Source of the DNA: Dysidea avara | Lineage: Eukaryota; Porifera; Demospongiae; Dictyoceratida; Dysideidae | Reading direction: 5' to 3' | DNA: 64,000 bases | NCBI RefSeq assembly: GCF_963678975.1 | Contig: NC_089275.1 | Coordinates: 16,442,220 to 16,506,219 of the forward strand | In this document: positions 33,651 through 47,138 of the stretch, one piece after another | Layout of the letters: the number at the start of each line of letters is the position of its first letter | How positions within the stretch are numbered: the first letter of the stretch is position 1 | The notes under the pieces: model-generated | Database searches by the model: none | The model's input: the letters and a program-made list of their open reading frames with translations, nothing else | Told to the model about the DNA's origin: nothing | Program-made: the position numbers and the translations under genes

Positions 33651-35759
33651 AATGTCACTGAGAACATAGAATTTAAACAACATCCAGTAAGTGTGTTAAC
33701 ATACAGTGACTGTACATCAATTTGTAAATATATATTACAGGTGCCACAAGAAATCGGTGAACAAGTAGACAAACAAAATGATGAACTCCAGGTAGCAAAT
33801 AAGTGCTGTTTTACGTGATAGCAACTGTTAGTTTACACTATACCAATGCTGCTGGTCTAGCAGAATTGTTTTTACAACTTTGTTGGCAACTGCGTGTGAC
33901 GTACCTTCAGCTATACCGGTAACAAGTATGTGATTGTCAAATATTTCTTTACTATACTGCTATTTACTACAGCTGATAACATGTCATGTGGTAGGCAGTG
34001 ACTCCAGTGAAGTGGCAGTGAAGCGTCGTTTGCTGATGATGAAGCCTTGCTACTGATCTCTCTTTTTAGTGGCTTTCCATGAGCTGGATATTGTAAACAT
34101 TTTGTTACAGTTTTGCTATATGTCTTTAACATCATTTGAGATTTTATACGGAGTTATTTGCAGAATTTCATGGAGTAAAGGAAACACCTTGCATGCTTAT
34201 GTGAACTCTCCTAGAGTAACTAAAACTCCCTACAATAGATTTTTCGAAGGGTTCCTGTTACTCCTTTGCAGGGTGTTAGTTACTCTCCACAAAAATATAG
34301 GGGTGTTAAATCCTCCCTACACTGGGAACTCCCCTAGGGGAGTAATGGTTACTCCTTATTTTTAACAGTGTAGTACTGCAGCAATTTGCTAAGGAGAACA
34401 ACAGTTCTCTGGCGATATAAAGCGCACTGTAGCGTTCATCAACAAAAAATTATACTCGGTATGGTATCACGTGTTCTTCTGAGCATGCACAGAGTAAATA
34501 ATGGCTTACCATGCGGTAGCTTAAGATGGATGCGAGCGGTGGATGAGAAACTAATAATCACCAAATAGGGGCCTTATTGTATGTATCTTGGTATGTATGA
34601 ACAATGTATAGCTATGGAACAACATTTCCCTACTTAGGTGGCCTCCCCAAAGTTGGCTCCGAGCGTGGCGCTTGCGGGCCGGAATCTGGGTGGTCTGCGG
34701 ATCAAGTCACGATGGGGTTGGCGTTTTTTTTTCAGCCCTTCTAGGTATTTGTCCCGTTTTACTTTAGGTAGCGATTCCGGAATTCCGTAAATTTTGCATA
34801 AAATTTTCTCCGTGAATCTTCCATTGGAGAGTTGGCACAATCAATTCGCTGCCATACGAGTAATTGATCAAACAATTGGATCGTTTTTAGGGTTTCTGGG
34901 GGCAAGGAATACGATGGTGCAGTTAGTTTTCTGCTACAAATATGTTTGTGCGGAGTTATGTTCTCTTTGCAAGAAACAACCCAGCACATGTTAGTTACAC
35001 CAAGGTGAACATTTTTGTCCATGTAGTTTTCAATATTACTATGCTAAAAGTCAGCAAATTTGCACCACAAATAGCTCATCTCTTTGATGCACCATTTTGG
35101 TAGCTGTCAAGGAGCTGCACATTAAGAGAAAAAATAATCATATAAGCAGCTATAAATCAACAGTACAACTCATTGCTTTGTATGCACATTGTATTATTGA
35201 GTGGAGGTGACTGGTACAGAGTGGTTGCACTTCACCATGCGTATGCTGTATTGACATCCACAAGATGCTAAATGCATACAACTATTTAATGGCTTTCTAT
35301 GGAGGTGACCTTTATTCAGAGGGTCTTACAAGTACGGTTACACTGTGGCCCATGTATTAAGGTATTTATAACAGAAAACAGAAGTTCAAAATGTAATAGC
35401 AAAGCTCAGCTATAAGCATTTGTTCAATTGTGCCATTTTTGGGACCTTTTTCAATGGAAAGATGTGGAGAAAATTTTGCCTATTTTAATGGACAAAATTG
35501 CTTATAACTCCATCATTCTATCACGGATTTTTAAAACCTAAGTGTTTATGAGATCCTTAGGGAGTACTGCACAAGGCTATGCTAAATAAAAACTATTTCC
35601 ATTAATTTTAAAATTCTCCCGGAATCGCTACTTTAGGATATTTAGCTCAAAATTTTTCGATTAGGCTCCTAGGCTATGGGTAAACACCTCGAACAGGCTC
35701 TGCCTTCTGTGTACACCCTCCAGTGCCTAACTGGTAAAGTAATAACAATAGCAATATCA

Positions 35760-35825
35760 TGGGGCCCCACTTCGGGGCCCAAGGCAATTTGCCCCAGTTG
35801 CCCCCCCTGTCGGCGGCCCTGTATC
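35760..35825 (-). mobile_element. MITE terminal fragment
   Basis: Read on the minus strand it begins AGGGCCGCCGACAGGGGGGG and goes on to AACTGGGGCAAATTGCC, like the left end of the element at 39183-39446. Confidence 0.5.
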
Positions 35826-35905
35826 GTTGTCAAATCGCAGTGCTTTGCTGCCTTCAATACCATATTGGATTCTCAGCTGTTTTGTGTTTGCGCGGTTGCT
35901 ACTCT

Positions 35906-35906
<1 letters not shown>

Positions 35907-35936
<30 letters not shown>

Positions 35937-35937
35937 G
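35907..35937. repeat. ATT trinucleotide run
   Basis: About ten ATT units. Confidence 0.9.
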
Positions 35938-35984
35938 TGATTATTGTACAGAAAGGTGAGTGTAAAAGTAGTAATAGATTACTA

Positions 35985-36358
35985 AACTGTTCTTGAATTG
36001 AGACAAGGATTCTGACATCACCACGACACTTGGTAACCTGTTCCACATACAAATAGTTAATGGAAAAAATGAATGTTTATTATGAGTCAACCCTGGTAGC
36101 TGGCTGAATGAATCTATGAGGATGGCCTCGGGAGATGTTGTAAATGTTTAAGTTGGAGTAAGTTAGTGGTAAATTATGCTGGATATAAATAAGTCCATGG
36201 ATAATTTTGTACATCATTATCAATTTCATCTGGTCTCTTCCTTCATGTAAAGTGGGCCAGTCTAGCAGTTGTAGGATGCTGGAATTTAGTAATTTACATC
36301 TGAAAGAATCAATTATTGGTTTATGACTGTATTCATGGATTTCTGGCTGATTCACCAC
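35985..36358 (-). pseudogene. LINE ORF2 C-terminal fragment
   Basis: The minus strand reads LLDWPTLHEGRDQMKLIMMY, KIIHGLIYI, RGHPHRFIQPATRVDS, then after a stop SFFPLTICMWNRLPSVVV. This is the standard post-RT segment of non-LTR elements (like the one at 1-595). 5' truncated and interrupted. Confidence 0.8.
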
Positions 36359-36932
36359 TATTCTTTCCTGCCAGGTTTAATATCAGTTTACTGTCTCTAT
36401 ATAACACGTGTCTTGTTGAATCTCAGTCTAACCAGGTCTCAGTGATATCCTGGTTTTGTGCTGACTGGGTGGCTTGGACAGTTGCCAGTTGTACTAGTAC
36501 TGTTCAGGGGCAGATCCAGGGCCTGGAAAGGGGAGGGGCACAAACAGGCCAAGTTGTAAGTGGTTGGGGGGACCCAGATTCTCTTGTTAGTAGCTGCATT
36601 TTTGAAGCAGCAAATAATACAACTCATAGTAGTATCTCACTGTTGATTTTTACTATTTGCAGATGGTTGTGAAGTCTTAAAAGCTGTTTAAAGGCTCTTA
36701 ATGTCTTAAACAACAGCAACACGATAATTATTTTTAGAGGCGCTTAGTATGCATGAAGGTGCTGGGTGACAATTTCATAGTTAGTTTGACTTTGGTTCGA
36801 TCACTTTGGTTCGATAACTTTGGTTTCAGGTGAATTTGTAGTAAAATGTACATATTTTCATGAATTTTATAAACTGATCTTGGCTTGACAAAGTCTAGTA
36901 TTTTAAACAGAAGTATGGCTCCTCCACAAGGT

Positions 36933-36951
36933 GGGGGGGGGGGGGGGGGGG
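36933..36951. repeat. Poly-G run (19 G)
   Basis: Inside a small inverted-repeat fragment (GGCTCCTCC ... ATCCTGGATCC). Length in an assembly is unreliable. Confidence 0.8.
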
Positions 36952-38759
36952 CATTTGCCCCAAATGCCCCATCCTGGATCCACCATCAATAATATTGCTG
37001 TTATTTTCCTTTGACCGCTCAATGACCATTGGCACTTCCGAATCAGTTGTACATTGCCACTAGCTATGTGAACCTTCTATTACGAGTTGAATGGACAGAG
37101 ATTGTAACACTGTTATGCTGATCTCATTCAAAAGCAAATCACATGCAGTTTAGTCTACATACACTAAGAAGCTGGATCTTTCTCCACCATTCCCACATCT
37201 ACACCATTGCCACATCTACAAACATGCATGTAGAGGTGTCATATATACACTGTATATACATAGTAACAATTGTTGGGTATAGTGATAATTCACACGTAGC
37301 TAACTATATACTTCAGTAAGCAAACCTGGGACCAAAAAGTATGGGTTTGGAAATGATCCATCTGCAATTGCTAGAACAACCATAAACAGTTAAGGTATCA
37401 CTAATTTAAATGTCAATATTTCCTATAGATCTAAGAGCAGTGCTTCAGTTTTTGTAAATGTACATATTATTTGGAGTCATTAGATTACTGGGAAGTGACC
37501 GTAGTAGCATGATATCAATAGAGTAGGAAATGGTATGTATCATGTATGAGGGTATTAAATATTGTAAACTTAACTGGTTTTGTTTGAGTTGTACTAGCTG
37601 CTGTAGATATCTTCATGCACATGTAATTGTGGGCGCACACCTGGTGTACTGAAATTAATCTGTTTCTATATTTTGCATTGTATTTCAGTTTCAAAAATAA
37701 TGACAGATTTTACATTTTAGTGCATAGAGTCAAAAATACACACCACTCGAGCAAGTATGGAAACATTTTATGTACCTACATTTTGTGACACAGGAATCAG
37801 TCTCATCACAATGCCTGAACTTGAATGGATATTGTGCCAGTTTCCAGCATAAATGGCTATTTGACCAGCAGTCAACCAACTAACAAATACCTTAGTTGCA
37901 TGAAAGTAAATTCAGGTGAGAGTTGACGGTTAGTGTAGGAAGAGGGTTGGATTTAGCTTTGGTCCTTGTTCACCCCCGGTATTGAGGTTTCTGAATGTAA
38001 TTTACATTTGTAAGACTAAAGGAGATGACAGCGCTGTGAGTAGTACACTGGTGATCCCAGGTTTTGACATTTATACATTTTTAAATTCACTTGAGGTAAC
38101 TATTGGCTAATATTTTACTCATGTGACTCAGTGCTGCTGGCACAATATCCACTGCTTACATATTAGATGTACATGATTGCATATAGCTTGCGATAGAACC
38201 ACTCAAAAAGGATTCCTTTCAAAATATGAACACCTAGTTTGATAGCTAATCATGAAAATTCCTATGCTTGCGTTGGATATGGTTTAGTCCCAAGATGTCC
38301 GTGGTTCCACTATGCTCACATCACAGTGTAATTATGCGCTGCATATAGCCAATGTTAGACTGTAGAACTAAGTTACCTATTAGTAAGTGTTCATTATTAT
38401 ACAGCACATTTGTAGGCCAGTAACAATAATGGAGAATATGCCAAAGTTGCTAGTGTAGATTGGCTATTCAGTACATGGTAACTCAGTAAATAGAATAGTA
38501 ATTAGAATACGTACCGGGATGGTGAATTATTTATTTTATTTATTATCTAATTTATCCAAAGAGGAAGCGGTGGCACCATAAGGCTATTCCTGCTGCACAA
38601 GGGTGCTTCCCCAATAAAACGTTCAAAAAGAGTATTGCCGGCACCTCATATACAGGTTCTGTCCTCTGTGTTCACCCTCCAGTGCCTGACTGATAAACAG
38701 CACAATACGGCAGATAGACACCACACTGGCAATTGAGGCTGGCTTCGACCATAGCATTT

Positions 38760-39081
38760 AGGCCACTCCAAGAAAATTCATAATTTCCAACAGTTTCCCG
38801 CCCACATGCAGATTCTCTTCCCACATGGTCATTCATTATATTGTTGTCAACTGAACATTTTATCCTGTGATTGCATAGCAATAACTAGTTCAGCATTCAG
38901 AAAGCCCAGCCTTTCACTGTTCAGGTTCTTAGTTTAAATATTCTTACCTGTAAGTTTAGCCTGGCTAGTTATGAATTCCGAAAATTTGTGGAAATATCTA
39001 TAATGAATAATGAACTGCCCGCCCGCATGTATTTTTGAGGTCAATGAAATAGGAAACAAGGAATTTTCTTGCAGTGGCCCT
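38760..39081. mobile_element. 322-bp MITE
   Basis: The left AGGCCACTCCAAGAAAATTC is mirrored by GAATTTTCTTGCAGTGGCCCT. Internal blocks with CCCGCCC also occur near both ends. Confidence 0.7.
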
Positions 39082-39182
39082 TCAGATGTGCAGACAATAT
39101 TGCCAAATCCTTGGCCAAATCTCTAACATGGTGCTGTTTACCTTGATACAGCAAGCTAGTTATGTGTTAACATTTAATAGCC

Positions 39183-39446
39183 AGGGTCGCCCACAGGGGG
39201 GCAACTGGGGCATTTTGCCCCAGGCCCCAGCCTGCCCTTCAACACCTGTTTAAAAATCCATTGACTCTAATAGAGCAGTCAGGTCTAGATACTCTAATAG
39301 AACAGTCACAGCATTCTTCAGAGGAACAGTGTAGCAAGCTTATAAATAAGGAGATATGGTTGGTAAGGGATAGCTATTGTCATTGTCAGCATGTAATGAC
39401 CTTTTTCTTTTTTTTTAACTCTTTGCCCTGGGCTCCGGGTGGCCCT
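39183..39446. mobile_element. 264-bp MITE with AGGGYCRCCC ends
   Basis: The left AGGGTCGCCC pairs with GGGTGGCCCT; GC-rich ends surround an AT-rich middle that holds two ATTAGAG motifs (39264-39312). Confidence 0.6.
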
Positions 39447-40408
39447 ACAATAACGTTATGACCTCTGGAGGACAACACCGAAAATGACAAAACAATAACC
39501 ACTGAACAGTAAAAATTCAATATTTCAAAATATTTAAATCTTTTAAAATCTCTGTTCAATCTTGAATCTTTGACAAGGTTTACTGAATCTCGAATCTATG
39601 TATTGCATTGCAGACAACCCCAGCTAATTTCATGTGAGCTGTTTCTGCTGATTTTGACATTAAAATGCAGCCTGGACATTTCAACAACCTTGAGTATAAT
39701 CTAGCTACACAAAGAAAGCAGAAATACACCTGTGACAAGAAAGAGCCAGCTTTATTAACTTATAAACAAAAGGTTAAGGAATTTGTGCAGCCGGCGTGTG
39801 AGAAGCAGTGATATTCAGACACCAGCCAGGATATATTCTGTGAAGATCAATGAAATACATGGATTCATCAACATTGCAAAGGACTATTATATTGCCAGTG
39901 GTGATCATGAGTTTAAAGGATCTGTTGTACAAATAAAAGAAATATTTTGTCAAACCTTGCCAAATTCAACTGTGGAGTTTTGGCATTGGTCTCAAGTATT
40001 AATATTGACTTCAAGTTTAGCATCTTCAAGTATCCCCATGCATGCAATGTCCTAGAAATGTTAACCAACCACACCCTTGGCCATGCACACACGGTGACAC
40101 CATGCAACAGACCAAGATGTATTATTATAATTATGAAGTTGGCTTTTCTTTTGGAAGACTTCCATCTTGGATTTCTATTGACTGGAAAATTTTACTGTCT
40201 GCAACCCAAAACCTAGACCCACATATTAATGAATGAATTTTCTACACACCTTTGGTTCAACAATGTAATTCTTGGTAATAGGAGAGAGAAGTTCAGTTGG
40301 TCAGAGAAGGCAGTTTACCCAAGAAACACATACCAACAAGAAACTCTAAGTTATGTTTGTGCATATAATGCCATATATATTATAGCAAATGTGATGTAGT
40401 TTATGCTT

Positions 40409-40502
40409 TTCGATATTGTATTATATCGTTTGATTTTTTTGCTGATATTGAAAAGTATCGATATATTTTTCAGAATTCGATATTTCAATACGATACATCA
40501 CG
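40409..40502. mobile_element. hAT-like terminal fragment
   Basis: Repeated TATCG blocks ending ATACGATACATCACG resemble the right end of the hAT at 15034-17799 (ATACCGTACATCACTA). A similar TATCGTATCGAAAAGTATC block lies at 40695. Solo ends only. Confidence 0.4.
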
Positions 40503-41159
40503 TGATCTGAATTAGTTTTAAAATTTGCATTTTAGCTTATTTAATATAATTGTAGCTTTCCATTACCTTCAGCAATTTCAAATCACTATTAATCTTGTGT
40601 ATGTGGGCGGGAAATCTCCACTGTATAGCCATAGCTACCTACTATCAAATTATGTAAGAAAACTAGCAACGTACACGTGCAAATTAATGTTATAATATCG
40701 TATCGAAAAGTATCAATTTTAGTCCATATCGTATCAATATCATATCGTTCTGAAAATCTACTAATGACAACTAACCCCACAATCGATCCTATGTTTATTT
40801 CTACCCATGCCATGGTTTAGGTCATGATTCCGTTCCGTTCCGTAGAATAGACCGAGGAATAGCTAGACCCCACCATGCTTTCTTACTGTAGCTAAGACCA
40901 TACCTATTTGAAGTTGTTGCTCGGACCCGACCGACCCAATTTTGCACAGATTTTAACTAAGAAAAAAAATTAGAACACGTGACACCTTTAAAAATTGCTA
41001 TAAAAGATCGAGATACGTACTTTTATTAGAAAAGTCAGTTGGTACGATTTTGATTTCAAATATAATGCTAGCTATCTGTAAACGTAAAACCAGTGTGTTC
41101 CTCACCCCTGGCAAATAAAATCTATGATAGCATCAGTGCAATGCTCATTGATCTACTAG

Positions 41160-41554
41160 TGCACTTGTCAATTTCATGCCCCACTCCCGGGCATCCCCAC
41201 ACCCCGGGTAGGGATTTGACATTGCTTCTTGTCCCCACCCCTGGGGCAATTGACAGTTGTCCAATTCACTGACCGGTTTCCGGTAGTTGTATTTCTAAAC
41301 AATAAAATCACACTCGATATAATTTTACTAGTTACAGGTGTATACCAGGTTTATTACTAGTCGCATGCATGAAATACATGCTTAGTCATCCTTGTGGTAT
41401 TGTCAAATCCCCTACCAAGGGAATGGGGACATAGTGGGGATTTGACAGCCGATTTTGCCCCAGTAGTGGGGAATTTGACACCACGATTTGTCAAATCCCC
41501 TGTATTCCCCACCCTCCCCCGGGGTGGGGGTGGGGCATGAAATTGACAAGTGCA
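41160..41554. mobile_element. 395-bp MITE with TGCACTTGTCAATTTCATG ends
   Basis: TGCACTTGTCAATTTCATGC is matched exactly by the reverse complement at the right end. The GC-rich interior repeats GGGGATTTGACA in both orientations. Flanks share TAG. Confidence 0.85.
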
Positions 41555-42369
41555 TAGCTAGCTATGTTTATCCATTTTTCATAAGAAGAGATTTAATAGG
41601 TCTGCATACAGCTTTAATGTGACTTACTGATCTATTATAAGGCTTGTAACCAGAAATCATAAACATGTAAATATCTAAAAATAAGAATATTTTAGTTAGT
41701 AGCTGTATTTTTTACCTACCAACTGACCCATTTTGTTGTAAATTGTTGTAAAATAAATCCGAGCAACAACTTTTCAAATAGGTATGGCCTAAATACATTT
41801 TTTTGGTACTGTGTAACTAATCTTCTCATTAGTTTTGTACTGTATAGTAGCTACATATAGGCCAGTGATGTATTTTCCTGAGTTTTGTATATGTGTTTTG
41901 TTCATGTAGCTAATATACATACTTTCTGGGCCTGCACATGCATGGGTACTTCCCCAAAATATTACATACACATACAAGACACACAGCTAACTACATATAC
42001 AAATAAAAAGTTAAACAGCACACTAGCTATAGCCTTTTGGTCAGGGCCACCTGTGAATTAGATAATCAAATAAAACAAAACAAAAATAGCAGTACAATAA
42101 AATTGCTGAAGTCAAAATTGCCAATACATCTTTACATACTGTATGTATGAACCCAAAGAACAAATAAACACAACAAAAAAGACTGATCTGCCTAATGAAT
42201 GAATAGGTGTAGGCACTTTAGCATCATGCTAGCATATTATTAGGCAGAATTGACTTGTAGAAACTGAAGTGATAAGGTTGACATATACCCTAATAGAACA
42301 TGCAGCCAGCTACATTATACATGACTGTTTTATTAGAGTATATTAATAATATTTCACAAAGCAGACAAA

Positions 42370-42570
42370 TTGTTAAAGTCATTATAAATAGCACTGGAGT
42401 CCCCCATATCAAGACCATCTATATTCCTTCAGAGAAGTCTGAACCTTGGGCTAGCTACCTGGACTGGAGTATCAGTGTACACCCCTTATTAAAGAATCCA
42501 TCAATTGGAAGTGGCACAGCACAGGGCAGCAGGCTTTGTCCCTGGTCAAGAAGCAATTGTAGTCATCTGA
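42370..42570 (+). pseudogene. Possible LINE remnant
   Basis: A mixed-frame reading gives INSTGVPHIK and HQLEVAQHRAAGFV, which recalls the EKVQRRAARFV block of the other LINE pieces. Weak. Confidence 0.25.
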
Positions 42571-42901
42571 TTTAAAGTGGTGTTCACTAGCTAGAGAGTA
42601 GAAACTAGAAGAAAACACTCTTGTTTTTAATTTATTTGCTTAAACTCTTATAGTTCACATGCCTCATGAATAATGTTATTATATATTGTATACGGTATTC
42701 TCCTAGGATTATAAGAACCATATAGCTACATTCACTCCATCCAGCTACTACTGTAGGCCTGAGTCAAATATGCTCAAAATTTTGCCCAAAATACTTTCAG
42801 AAATTTCCCTAAATTTCCACCTATGATGCTCTTTAGTGTTCGAGTAGCAACATTTCTTACAATCATCTTGGAACATTTTAATCAGTGCACTGTGAAAAAG
42901 G

Positions 42902-43213
42902 TGGGATATAAGATGGTATTTCCAGTGGCTTATTGAATACAAATAAGCTTTAATATAAACCCTGTATTATACTCATGTTATACTTTAGTATAATGCATAC
43001 TATGCTATTACATATATGGTTTCAGTTTATTTACCACATTACCTGAAATATCTTATATCTAGTATAATGCCCACACTATACCATCACATATATGGTTTCA
43101 GTATGTTTAACACATTAACTAAAGCCTTACATGAGATTGTTAGTATAATACAGGTTATATCAAGCTTTTTTGTAATCAATAAGCCACTGGAAATATCATC
43201 TTATATATATCCC
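42902..43213. mobile_element. 312-bp MITE
   Basis: The left arm GGGATATAAGATGGTATTTC and CCAGTGGCTTATTGA pair with TCAATAAGCCACTGG and the ATCATCTTATATATATCCC end. Two ATTAGAG motifs follow directly outside (43232-43285). Confidence 0.85.
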
Positions 43214-43681
43214 TCTTTTTTTCAGTGGTGAATGCTCTATTAGAGTATTTCACTACAGAGTGAGTTTTCTATTAGAGAGTATCGATCTAAGGAGCTATGT
43301 ACAATGCATTTAAGTGCTCTAGTACAATTTTCACTTTCCACTGACTGCTTTATTAGGGAGTTAGCTATTGATTTATTTTCACAGAATAAAGCTCCATAGT
43401 TTGAAATATCCACCTAGTGTGCTAGCATACTACTCCAGCTTATACTATGCTGCTGGCATATTTTGACGCAGGCCTACTACTAAGACCCCATAATTATACT
43501 CCAGAACCTGGTCCCCATGCCATATAAGACTGATTAGAATGGCTAATTTAGATAATGTAACTAGAAGGGTTGCAATTTTTAGTAAGCTTGTTTTGTAACT
43601 AGTGCTATAATGACACAGAATACAAGACTACGTTGATCACAAGGTGAAAATATTATTGATCATCTTTCATCAATTTTTCAG

Positions 43682-43758
43682 TGCTGCACCATTGTTAAAA
43701 TTGATAGTTGGTGCTGATATTCCTGATGATGATGCTGGAGTGGTAGTAAAAATATGGA
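43682..43758 (+). CDS. Candidate coding exon, unknown gene
   Basis: 77 bases between TTTTTCAG and GTAAGTAA, phase 1 at both ends, encoding AAPLLKLIVGADIPDDDAGV and on to VVKIW. Splice sites are good and the codons look coding, but the protein is not recognised and no joined exon is proven. Confidence 0.25.
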
Positions 43759-45451
43759 GTAAGTAATATTATACCTTCTATCCCACTGAATTGAAGCCTT
43801 ACATCAACGTAAAAAAAAGTTATAGGATATGGTAGTTAAACCCCGGGAATGGAAGTTAACCCCAGCAGTTCAGAATCCTTAAATAATAGACAGACTATAT
43901 TAGCAGTACTGATATGATGACAGATATAGCAAGCACAACTTTACTAGCCTCATTATAGTTCTTTATGAAGTAAAATTCTTCAAAGTGTGGGATAGGAGCA
44001 TGTCATAACTATAGTCACACTGTTTATGAAATCAAGTGCTTCAAAGGCATCAAAGTGTGGGATAGAAGCCAATTAAACCACACACCTGCACTTGTAGGAC
44101 ATCTGTTATCAACACCTCAGCCTTGGGTTGATAACAATGATTATGTATTGTACTAGTGGTGGGGTTTAACTATAACTATATCTAGCTACCAGATGGTTTA
44201 ATTGTATGCATAACACATGCAAGAATGTTTCTTTGAGGGAGTTAGTTCAAGTACATCCACATATTTTTTCTGTCTTTCTACTGTATGTACCATATAGCCT
44301 AAAATATTTCGAGGTTGAGCAATGTTGCTAAAAATAATTTTTTTGCAGATTAGCAAACACTCCCAAAATGTATTAGACTTTATGGAGGTCTAAATATTTC
44401 AAGGCCAAAATTTTTGCTGATACCCTCAAAACAGCAAAAATCAGTGAAAATTTCCCCCTAGAAATATCTAGGCTACATGACATCAAATCCTTCATGCATC
44501 TTTAAAAAATTAAATCCAAGCCACAAAATGTTTGTCCCTCAGATTCTTTTTGGTCATTACAGTAACTGAATAGCATGCATTTTCTGTAAAAGGTTTATCT
44601 GTGAGCAAATACATTTATGATAATGTTCTATGTGCATGGGTATACATGAAAATGTAATATACACAAGCAAAATTAAACACAAAAACAGGAATGTTTTACA
44701 CACACCAACATATAGATAGTTACATACTAATATAGTTTAGTAGCTGGAAGGTCATTATTTCTAAGAGTCACTCTCCTCCACATCCCTATAGTGTTTGTAT
44801 ACAACCATAAGAAATTAGAAATACCACATTGTACACATATGATGTAGCTTTTACACAAGAGTAAGGAAAGCCTGAAACACCAGAACAACCCTGATCAGCT
44901 TTGTTTTTTTTTGTGAATGCATTTATGTTCAAACACTATACAGTATAACAATTCCACAGTGGTGTAAACAAAATTAATTACCGTCTTGTATGCTCTATAG
45001 CGCTTAACATACTTATTTAGACAACTCTGCAGAATGCACAATGAACACACCGTGGAGCAAGCATCAATTTGGATATACCAAAAAGCATTCATCCTTGAAT
45101 AACCTTCCTCAGCTAAGCTTCACAGTAATATCTAAGTATACAAATGCTATAAAATTAATGTAAGACATTATTTTTGCCATACTTACACAGGCTAACTCTG
45201 AGTATGTAACAAAGTTATTAGAGTTACAGTACAGGAGTGGTGGAGCAGGTTGCAAAGTGAGGAGGCCAACTTTCGACAATGAAATTTACACAGTGGAATT
45301 TGAAGCATACAACATATGGTTGTGATTCTAGTGGAGTCTGGGGCCAGGAAAATTTTCACATTTTAGGACCTAGCTATTTTACAAATGAACTAAAGGAAAT
45401 GTAAAGGTGACTGTTCATTAGAGTATCTCAATATTTTCTTGCAAACATAAG

Positions 45452-45467
45452 TGGGGGGGGGGGGGGG
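45452..45467. repeat. Poly-G run
   Basis: Sixteen G, just after an ATTAGAG-type motif (45405-45425). Confidence 0.8.
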
Positions 45468-46859
45468 AACATGCCATGGCCACCCTGTGTCCACTGCTTA
45501 TGATACAGTACGATAGTACTGAGAACCATGAAGGTTTGGGTTTCTTTTGCCCAAAAATATAACCCAAAACCAGCTCACATTTCTTTCACCTTTCACAACA
45601 GCTTGGTCATATTGGTTAGGCATAACCAAACCGTTCAGGGTGATCCAACAAGTTTCTATGATATTTGGTAAGTAAATCTAGGAAAGCCACGCGATGCACC
45701 ACAAAAATTAAGTTTCATGAACTGCTAGATTTTATGCTTGGTTAAAAGTGCTATTTACCACTAGGCAGGATGAAAATATTGATTTGATAGAAACTTGTAA
45801 CTGCAGTACTATGTGATGATTTTATTTGTGTGCATCAAGGTTAGTGCTGCAATTTGTGAGGCTAGTAGAAAACACTTTCTCTTAGAGAAAAAAGCTTGTT
45901 GGTTTCTTATATCTGTGATACACTGCCAGTTTTGTTAGAGCGTTGCATTTGAATGACGTCACTAATGATTTGTGGTTTCTTTAGCATTTCACAAGTATTC
46001 TATTACTTCATGTCAGTATACTACTAGGATTGGCTAGATATTGTGGCTTAGAACAGTTCTTAGCAGTGGGCACAAGGGAAAATACCAAAATAAACTGCTC
46101 TTAATTGCATTTTCTTAGCAATACTGGAAGAATTAGCGTGATAAGTATCTTTTCACCTCCTCAGCAGCTACTACATATATATCATGGAGTTAATTGTGAC
46201 CAAATTTGAAACAAAGCTTCCACACACATCCAATTCTCTGACTTTAACAAACTGTAACGTGACTACTCGGTAAGCTATTTACATAAAGTTTTCACAACCA
46301 TAGCATTGTGAACAGGTCAAAATTTCAAACTGATTGCATATTCCTACATTCTGTCATGGTGCATAAAACTGGATGTGTAGAAGCCTTTTTTTTGTCAAAT
46401 TTGGTCACAATTACCTTTGTTCTCCATTACTGTATGTCCTATTTATGTTGTTGGTGTTGATTTGTGGTGACATGTCATGGCTTTAGTGCCAGATATTATG
46501 ATAATCATCCATAATTTTCATAGATAGTGACTGCACTGACACTTTTTGTACTGTTCTTTGCTTGAAATGCTGATAACAAAACAGAGTGGCTACATTGTTT
46601 TTCAGTAAACAATAGTCAGGGAACGAATTCAGTTGTGTAAATGTATGTACCTGTGACATCCTAATATTGACTTCACATATACCGAGTCTATAATCTTTGG
46701 TCACACCATAGATGGTCACATTGACAACTGACTGTGGTATGACACTAGGTAGAGGTTATATTTTCTTTGAAATATTATGCTTAAAAATCCTTACAATTCA
46801 AGTGTAGCTGAGATAGCTAGGATGAATATTCTATGTGTAGTGTTTACTATAATTAAAGC

Positions 46860-47138
46860 TTGCTCGTGACATATGATGTACCTTACAGAGTTGCTACAAA
46901 GCAAGAATTACAGTATATACATAAACACTATATAGAGCACAGTTGTAGTTTATGTCATGATGAAGTTGCTAGTATGTTGTTTGATTGCAATCAGAGAACT
47001 AAAGCTGATCAGGTTGTTCTAGCATTCTGGGTTTCAACATTATTGACTGTCTCAACTAAACCATACTTATTTTGCACCGGTGCAGTGTGTATTGACAAAC
47101 GATGGATGACAGAGACAAAAATAATTATAAAGTTTTGA
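46860..47138 (+). CDS. Unrecognised open frame, about 92 codons
   Basis: No ATG; the frame opens at TTG. It is Cys-containing (CSLCHDEVASMLFDC) and otherwise unremarkable. An overlapping frame from the ATG at 47102 reads MDDRDKNNYKVLITPLLSEA and on to a GTGAGT donor near 47192. Either could be an exon of a plus-strand gene; no family recognised. Confidence 0.25.
   Translation: MLVTYDVPYRVATKQELQYIHKHYIEHSCSLCHDEVASMLFDCNQRTKADQVVLAFWVSTLLTVSTKPYLFCTGAVCIDKRWMTETKIIIKF

Larger units (their letters stand above)
27873..34370. mobile_element. Inner element, about 6.5 kb, with CACTGTTAAAA ends and TA flanks
   Basis: The left end CACTGTTAAAA, preceded by TA, is mirrored by TTTTTAACAGTG followed by TA. 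Near both ends are GGGGAGTAAC-type blocks in opposite orientation. This suggests one element nested in the outer one. Superfamily not assigned. Confidence 0.65.
27618..34574. mobile_element. Composite element, about 7 kb, with 35-bp outer inverted repeats
   Basis: Positions 27618-27652 and 34540-34574 are reverse complements over 35 bases (outermost AGGCCCCTATTTGGTG). The same type of end bounds the MITE at 4579-4920. A second inverted pair lies just inside. No recognisable transposase was found; the space is taken by a palindrome, satellite and other non-coding sequence. No clear target duplication seen. Confidence 0.75.

Noticed and set aside
34634..35022. Minus-strand open frames with coding-like composition
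   Set aside because: Two overlapping frames, no recognised domain and no splice support; kept out of the gene list.
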